A DNA stretch of 64,000 nt from the NCBI GenBank assembly GCA_021502835.1, contig JAKFGP010000024.1:206084-270083 (forward strand). The letters run 5' to 3'. The translations under genes were made by a program, and so were the position numbers. How positions within the stretch are numbered: the stretch's first letter is position 1; every line of letters starts with the position of its first letter. Shown here piece by piece: positions 58,936 through 64,000 of this stretch. The notes beneath the pieces are model-generated. The model ran no database searches, was not told the DNA's origin, and saw only the letters and a program-made list of their open reading frames with translations. This stretch comes from Streptomyces thinghirensis. Lineage in GTDB: Bacteria > Actinomycetota > Actinomycetia > Streptomycetales > Streptomycetaceae.

Positions 58936-59160
58936 GATGGCTCTCCTCCAGGGTGCGGGATGGCACTGCTGCGGCACGCAGGTACTGAGCGCGCGCTCAG
59001 CCCCATGCTACTTAGCGAGTAACGCAGCTGCCCAGTCCCCCGGCCCAGCGGCGAAGGTCACACCGCCGGGTCACCGCTCCATCCCGGATCTTGGCCGGAT
59101 CTCGCCGCCGCCTCTTCCACGACACGCCCTGCTCGGCTTCACGAGACGCTCTGCTCCTGT
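58936..59160. other. Promoter region of the fadA-fadB operon
   Basis: 225 bases between fadA and the ribonuclease D stop, both on the minus strand. No gene is present. No clear hairpin was seen. ACTGAGCGCGCGCTCAG at 58986-59002 is an imperfect palindrome of the TetR-operator type, close to the thiolase start, and may bind a fatty-acid-responsive regulator. Confidence 0.4.
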
Positions 59161-60443
59161 CTACGACACGTCCTGCGTGAGCGCAGTCACCAGCGCGGGC
59201 GTCACCTGCTCCACCTGCCAGGGCCGGGCCCCGTGACCGGCGAGAGCCGCGCCCACGGATTCCGGGTCGACCGGCGCCGGCGGCTCCCAGCAGACCCGGC
59301 GCACCGTGTCCGGCGTGATCAGGTTCTCCTGGGGCATGTTCAGCCGCTCGGCCAGCGCCGTCACCGCCGCCCGCGCGGCGGTGAGCCGGCCGCGGCGGCC
59401 GGGTCCTTGTCGGCCCACGCCGCGGGCGGCGGGGGACCGGTCACCGGCTGACCGGGCTGCGGCAGCTGCGACTCGGACAGGCCCCTGGCCCGGTCGACCG
59501 CCACCTGCCACTGCTCCAGCTGCCTGCGGTTGACCCGTCCGAACCCGTTCAGCGCGGCCAGCGCGTGCGCGTTGACCGGGAGCGCGAGCGCCGCCTCGAC
59601 GATGGCCGCGTCCCCGAGCACCTTGCCGGGGAGACGTCACGGCGCTGCGCGATGCGGTCCCGGGTCTGCCCAGCTCCCGCACGACGGCGAGCTGCCGGCG
59701 CCGGCGCACCTTGTGCATGCCGGACGTACGGCGCCACGGGTCCTGCGGGGCTCGGGCGGCGGGGCGGAGGCGATCGCGTCGAACTCCTGCCGGGCCCACT
59801 CCAGCTTGCCCTGCCGGTCCAGCTCCTTCTCCAGCGCGTCGCGCAGGTCGACGAGCAGCTCGACGTCGAGGGCGGCGTAGCGCAGCCACGGTTCGGGCAG
59901 CGGGCGGGTGGACCAGTCGACGGCCGAGTGGCCCTTCTCCAGGACGAAGCCCAGCACGTTCTCGACCATCGCGCCGAGGCCGACCCTCGGGAACCCGGCG
60001 AGCCGGCCGGCCAGCTCGGTGTCGAAGATCCGGGTGGGCACCATCCCTATTTCGCGCAGGCACGGCAGGTCCTGGGTCGCCGCGTGCAGCACCCACTCCA
60101 CGTCGGAGAGCGCCGCGCCCAGCCCGGACAGGTCGGGACAGGCCACCGGGTCGATCAGCGCGCTCCCGGCGCCCTCCCGGCGCAGCTGCACCAGATACGC
60201 GCGCTGGCCGTAGCGGTAGCCGGAGGCGCGCTCGGCGTCGACGGCGACGGGGCAGCGGCCGGCGGCGAAGGCGGCGGTCACCTCGGCGAGGGCGGCCGCG
60301 TCGGCGATCACCTGCGGAATGCCCTCGCGTGGTTCCAGCAAGGGGGTCGGCGCCTGACTCGCAGAAGATCCGGCGTCGTCCGGAGGAGCGCCTCCGGTGG
60401 TTCGCGGTGAAGGGTCTGCTGCGGTTTCGTGGGCGTCGGTCAC
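59161..60443 (-). CDS. rnd: Ribonuclease D
   Basis: About 427 residues. The 3'-5' exoribonuclease DEDDy core is visible: motif I VAVDAERASGYRY, motif II HAATQDLPCLREIG, motif III WLRYAALDVELLVDLRDAL, where Tyr and Asp are present. An HRDC-like region follows (LPVNAHALAALNGFGRVNRR). It trims tRNA and other RNA 3' ends. GTG 60443. Slips at about 59400, 59640, 59670 and 59745, all in the second half. The gene is downstream of a response-regulator gene but separated by a terminator. Confidence 0.93.
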
Positions 60444-60466
60444 CTGTCAAGGTATCGGTGGATCGA

Positions 60467-60504
60467 CGGCGCCCGCCGACGGAACGTTCCGTCGGCGGGC
60501 GCCG
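60467..60504. terminator. Perfect 38-base palindrome, terminator
   Basis: A fully symmetric sequence centred on GAACGTTC, with GCGCCCGCCGAC arms. It is 23 bases upstream of the rnd start and 128 bases downstream of the response-regulator stop. It most likely terminates the response-regulator transcript. Confidence 0.75.
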
Positions 60505-60631
60505 GGGCCGTAAACCAGTCAGGTCGGCGGAAAGATCGACTGTGGCGGAGACGGGGAGGTGAGCGGGGAGGCGGGGCGGGCGGCGGGGAAGGAGACGGGG
60601 AGGGTGGGGGAGCGGGCGGGATCGGCGGCGG

Positions 60632-61297
60632 TCAGTGGATGATGCCGGTGCGCAGGGCCACGGCGACCATTCCGGCGCGCGTCGCCGGTGCCGAGCTTGC
60701 GGGCGATGCGGGCCAGGTGTGCTTGACGGTCAGGGCGGACAGGCCCATCGAGACGCCGATCGCCTTGTTCGACTGGCCTTCCGCGACCAGTCGCAGCACC
60801 TCCACACCTCGCGGCCGGAGAGCTGGCGGTAGCCAGCCCGGGTGGCTCGGGGCGCCAGGTGGCGGCGGTGCAGGCGGGCGGCGGCGGCGCCGATGAAGGC
60901 GGCGCCCGGCCGGGTGAGGGCCCGACGTTGGTACGGGTGCCGGTGACGACGTAGCTTGCCGCCGCCGGCGAGGGCGTTGCGTACGGCGCCGATGTCGTCG
61001 GCGGCGGCCGGTGGGCGAGGCCGTTGGGCAGCCGCGGCAGCGATCTCCGACAGCAGGGTCAGGCCGGAGCCGTCGGGGAGATGGGACGTCTGCGACACAG
61101 ATGTCGCGGGGGTTGCCGATGCGGGGACGAGCCTCCGCGACGGACGAGGCCTCGATGACGTCGCGCACACCGAGCGCCCACAGATGGTGGGTGACGGTGG
61201 AACGGACGCGCGGGTCGGCCACGACCACTGCCATGGCGGTCGGCTTGTTCGGGCGGTAGGCGACCAGGCTTGCAGGCTGCTCGAGGAGAACGGACAC
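60632..61297 (-). CDS. LuxR-type response regulator
   Basis: About 221 residues. GTG 61297 follows GGAGG with 5-base spacing. A receiver domain at residues 1-130 contains VVVADPRVRSTVTHHLWALG and the phospho-acceptor region ICVADVHLPDGSGLTLLSEI. The C-terminal LuxR-type helix-turn-helix is ELSGREVEVLRLVAEGQSNK, AIGVSMGLSALTVKSHLA (parts in different frames), ending AGMVAVALRTGIIH. No sensor kinase is next to it. Slips near 60690, 60712, 60812, 60870, 60930, 61010 and 61095. An inverted repeat at 61486 may be its operator. Confidence 0.85.
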   Translation of the reverse strand: MSVLLEQPASLVAYRPNKPTAMAVVVADPRVRSTVTHHLWALGVRDVIEASSVAEARPRIGNPRDICVADVPSPRRLRPDPAVGDRCRGCPTASPTGRRRRHRRRTQRPRRRRQATSSPAPVPTSGPHPAGRRLHRRRRRPPAPPPPGAPSHPGWLPPALRPRGVEVLRLVAEGQSNKAIGVSMGLSALTVKHTWPASPASSAPATRAGMVAVALRTGIIH

Positions 61298-61485
61298 CAG
61301 GCCTCCTGGGGTGCGGGAAGGGGCCGGCTCCTGGGGGTGAAGCCGGGACGAACCATGCCTTTCAAGGTCACAGTCGTCTTCGGCACCGAACCCGTCCGCC
61401 TTTAGAGAATGATCACGATCTGGTGAGTAACAATCCGAGCAATTCCGGACACGCGGTCGATCATTCGAAGACCGAACGGTTCCGT

Positions 61486-61527
61486 ACTTTGTCGATACGA
61501 GGCCGAAAGTGGTCGTGTCGACAAAGT
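61486..61527. promoter_or_regulatory. Inverted repeat ACTTTGTCGA...TCGACAAAGT
   Basis: Perfect 10-base arms (61486-61495 and 61518-61527) separated by 22 bases, 189 bases upstream of the response-regulator start and 68 bases past the DUF3000 stop. It may be a two-site operator for a promoter of the response regulator, or a weak terminator of the DUF3000 gene. Confidence 0.4.
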
Positions 61528-61594
61528 GATGGAACGTTTCCCCGGCCGGACGGGCGCCGGTTACGGAGGATGAGGTAAGGGGGCGGGGAGGGCC

Positions 61595-62291
61595 TCAGCG
61601 TGACTGCGGTCCGCGCCGCTGCGGCAGCGTCACGATCGACGCGTCGCCCGGCGCGGCCGGCGGCAGGCCCGCGACCTGCGCCGCAGATCGCACCCGACGA
61701 GGCGAGGTGCGCCGCCGTGTCCGAGGACGCCGCCCAGCCCCTCGCGCGGCGTTCCAGGACGCCCGGATCCGATCTGCGAGGCGGACGGGCGCGCCGAGGG
61801 CCCCCCGAAGTGGTGGGAGCTCGCCCGCGTGACCGTGCCGCTGGGCTCCCCGTATCGCCAGCGCTCCGCGCGCCTGGAGCGCGCCGGTAGCTCAGGACCA
61901 GCACAGCGTCCGGCAAAGGCGGGGGTCCGCGGCCAGGGCCGGCTCCAGCTCGGCACGCACCCAGCGTCACCAGCCGGAAGGAGCTGCATGCCAGGCGGTC
62001 GTGCCCGGCCGGGTCGTGCAGCAGCACCAGCCGTCCTCCGCCAGGTCGTCGTCCCCGTCGACGGCCGCCAGGCCTCCAGGGTGCGTCCGCGTAGGGGGCG
62101 AGCCGCTTCGGTGGGGGCACCGCCTCACACTTCGATCTGCGCACCGCAGCCGCGCGGGCCCTGAGCGCCTCGACGGCGGCCGCGGGGCGCCGGCGGTGCC
62201 GTGCTCCCCGTATGCCGGGCCTCCTCCTCGGCACCTTCGGTCGTCCATTCCGCCAGCGCCGTCCGGACAGTCGTCCCTGAGCCGCAGCCAT
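61595..62291 (-). CDS. DUF3000 family protein (heavily interrupted)
   Basis: About 232 residues after correction. Fragments in several frames give the family sequence: MAAAQGRLSG, TEGAEEEARHTGSTAPPAP, EVPPPKRLAPYAD, VDGDDDLAED, GRLVLLHDPAGHD, FRLVTLGACRA, YGEPSGTVTRASSHHFGG, PREGLGGVLG, DTAAHLASS, and the ending TLPQRRGPQSR at TGA 61595. DUF3000 is an actinobacterial family of unknown function that normally sits between rnd/response-regulator genes and hemE, as here. The density of slips and substitutions (about one per 60-80 bases) is high even for this window. Confidence 0.75.
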
Positions 62292-62439
62292 GCGGGGAAG
62301 ATTGAAGAACGGCGCCTCGGCGCAGGAGGACACCCGCGTGCGGATCGCCGATGTCCATCACGCGGTGAGCCCGCGGGAACGCCGCGGGGCTGCCCCACCC
62401 GAGGTCGGAAGCGCGTGGCGACATGCGAGACTTGCCGGT

Positions 62440-63501
62440 GTGAGTGCCAACCAGAGCCCCGCGGGCAAGCAGCCGGACCGCCACGTGCACGACTCCGCTT
62501 TCCTCAAGGCGTGCAGGCGAGGCCGGTAGCCGCACACCCCCGTGTGGTTCATGCGGCAGGCCGGGCGCTCACTGCCGGAGTACCGCAAGGTGCGCAAGGG
62601 CAATCCCGATGTTCGAGTCCTGCACGCGACCAGAACTCGTCACGGAGATCACCCCTCCAGCCGGGTGCGCCGGCACCAGAGCGTGGACGCGGCCATCTAC
62701 TTCCAGCGACATCGTGGTCCCGCTCAAGGCCATCGGCATCGACCTCGACATCAAGCCGGGCGTCGGCCCGAGCTCGTCGAGAAAGCCGATCCGCGCCCGC
62801 GCGAGACCTGCGCACAGCTGTGACCACCCTCGAGGACGTCTCCACCACGTCACCGGAGGCCTTCGGTCTGCTCACCCAGGAGTTGGGCGCCATCCGCTGA
62901 TCGGCTTCGCGGGCGCGCCGTTCACCCTCGCGAGCTACCCGGAAGGCAACGGCCTCCACCACGAGTACACCAAGGCGTCGCGCTGGTGACCCGCAGCCGT
63001 GGGCCGACCTGACCGGCCTGCCGACATCACCGCCGCCTTCCTCAAGGTGCAGATCGAGGCGGCGCGAGCGCCGTCCAGCTCTTCGACTCCCTGGCCGGCG
63101 CGCTGTCCCCCGGCGGACTACCGCCTGGTGATGCCGCCCAGCAAGGTCTTCAGGCTTTCGCCGGCGGGGTGAACAAGGCCAGCGCATCCACTTCAGCGCT
63201 GGTGACCGGCGAGTCCTCGGCCTCAGCGGCGAGGCCGGCGGACGTCGTCGGCGCCTTCATCGGTGCGTCCCGATGGACGAGGTGCCGCCGGCCGCGTCGG
63301 CTCGGCAAGGCGCTCCAGGCAACCTGGACTCGGCGATCCTCTTCTCCACCTCTGCGCCGTCGAGACCAAGACCCGCGATATCCGGACGCGCGGTGGACTC
63401 GAGGCCACGCTTCGACCTCGGCCACGGCGTCCTGCCCGACACCGACCTTCGGACGCGCTGATCTGCTCGTGGAGTACGTGCACACGCAGACTGCGCGCTG
63501 A
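62440..63501 (+). CDS. hemE: Uroporphyrinogen decarboxylase (heavily interrupted)
   Basis: About 354 residues. It converts uroporphyrinogen III to coproporphyrinogen III in haem synthesis. The N-terminal motif WFMRQAGRSLPEYRKVR (62543-62593) carries the catalytic-site arginines, followed by ESCTRPELVTEIT, YFSDIVVPLKAIGIDLDIKP, LIGFAGAPFTLASY, VQLFDS, and ALQGNLD, with the C-terminal NLGHGVLP-like and LLVEYVHTQTAR at TGA 63499. GTG 62440. Slips and substitutions are frequent throughout. HemE is essential, so these are taken as errors. Confidence 0.88.
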
Positions 63502-63565
63502 CCACCCCGGCGCGCGGACCGCCCGGCGCCGCCCCCGGCGGCCGCTGCTCCGAGCGGCTCACCCG

Positions 63566-63595
63566 GCGCCCAGGCGCCGTTTCGCGCCTGGGCGC
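63566..63595 (+). terminator. Intrinsic terminator after hemE
   Basis: A perfect 12-base-pair stem (GCGCCCAGGCGC with GCGCCTGGGCGC) and a 6-base loop, 65 bases after the hemE stop. Confidence 0.7.
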
Positions 63596-64000
63596 GGGCG
63601 CGGAGGGTCGCGGTGGCGCCTCCTTCCGTCGGTGGCGCGGCTCAGCGCGAGTGCCGGTGGAGATCTCCGCCGCGCCGTTCCGGCGGCGCTCGCGCCGGGT
63701 GGAAGAACGGACTGCGCCGGCGGCATGGCGCTCGGCAGGCCTACTCCGTTCGACGATCGCGTCCGCGGGTGCGCTGGTGAGGCCTACGGCGCGGTCCATC
63801 CAGGCGTGCCGTGGACAGGCCGCGGGCGACTATCACCGCTGGGCGCCCCGCTGCCGGTTCGCCAGTTGAGGCGCAGCTCTCCAGGGGGCGACCGTCCCCC
63901 GCTCGAGTTCCTGCCGCGCACCCGCACGGAGGTCGCCCGGCATACCGCCTTCGCCGCGCAGCGGGTCCGCGACGCCAGCACGTGCAACTGAACGGGGCGA
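63596..64000. other. No supported gene at the right edge
   Basis: About 400 bases with short open frames on both strands but none with family-like sequence, a convincing start or a ribosome binding site. Given the error density just before it, a real gene here could be hidden by slips. Confidence 0.4.

Noticed and set aside
63596..64000. Short frames at the right edge on both strands
   Set aside because: No start with a ribosome binding site and no family-like sequence; error density nearby is too high to trust a call.

Overview
The window is high-GC actinobacterial DNA, almost certainly a Streptomyces chromosome. The signs are the GC-biased codons, GTG starts, XRE/DUF397/HATPase regulator triad, DUF3000 and DUF4236 genes, and a gene order from the HTH-MurA gene to hemE that matches my recollection of Streptomyces coelicolor SCO5998 to SCO6031. 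Nearly every gene over about 600 bp is broken by single-base insertions or deletions, including normally essential or single-copy ones (aconitase, hemE). I read these as assembly errors, not pseudogenes. Coordinates below span the reconstructed gene, and reading frames were stitched by eye from protein similarity.

Positions 1-2.1 kb hold a cut-off unknown gene and the regulatory triad (anti-sigma-type ATPase, XRE/DUF5753 regulator, DUF397 protein). Positions 2.2-18.0 kb are a single minus-strand operon that looks like an unusual DISARM-type phage-defence locus. In transcription order it encodes: a giant protein of about 2,100 residues joining a Ser/Thr protein kinase, a YprA/Lhr-type DEAD/DEAH helicase, zinc motifs, a DUF1998 module and a small nuclease-like tail; a DrmD-like SNF2 helicase; a DrmMI-like N6-adenine methylase; a small basic protein; and an unknown coiled-coil protein. 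A cluster of TGTTGAC repeats lies just upstream. No DrmC (phospholipase D type) gene is present.

Positions 19-30 kb return to the conserved chromosome: a secreted lytic transglycosylase, an HTH-fused MurA, a DUF4236 protein, aconitase, a secreted FG-GAP repeat protein and a secreted GH92 alpha-mannosidase. Positions 30-41 kb are sugar uptake and its control: ngcEFG for N-acetylglucosamine/chitobiose with a DasR-type operator, a 174-bp inverted-repeat element, the ROK regulator rok7B7, xylFGH, and dxs. Positions 41-46 kb hold an amino-acid permease, a NYN-domain protein, two tandem paralogous repeat proteins and an LCP ligase.

Positions 47-55.5 kb are a cell-surface glycopolymer operon with three Stealth-type sugar-phosphate transferase homologues (the middle one has lost its catalytic motifs), a GT4 glycosyltransferase and an SGNH hydrolase. 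Positions 55.5-63.5 kb hold fadB and thiolase (beta-oxidation), RNase D, a LuxR-type response regulator, DUF3000 and hemE. Sequence quality is worst in the last 2.5 kb.
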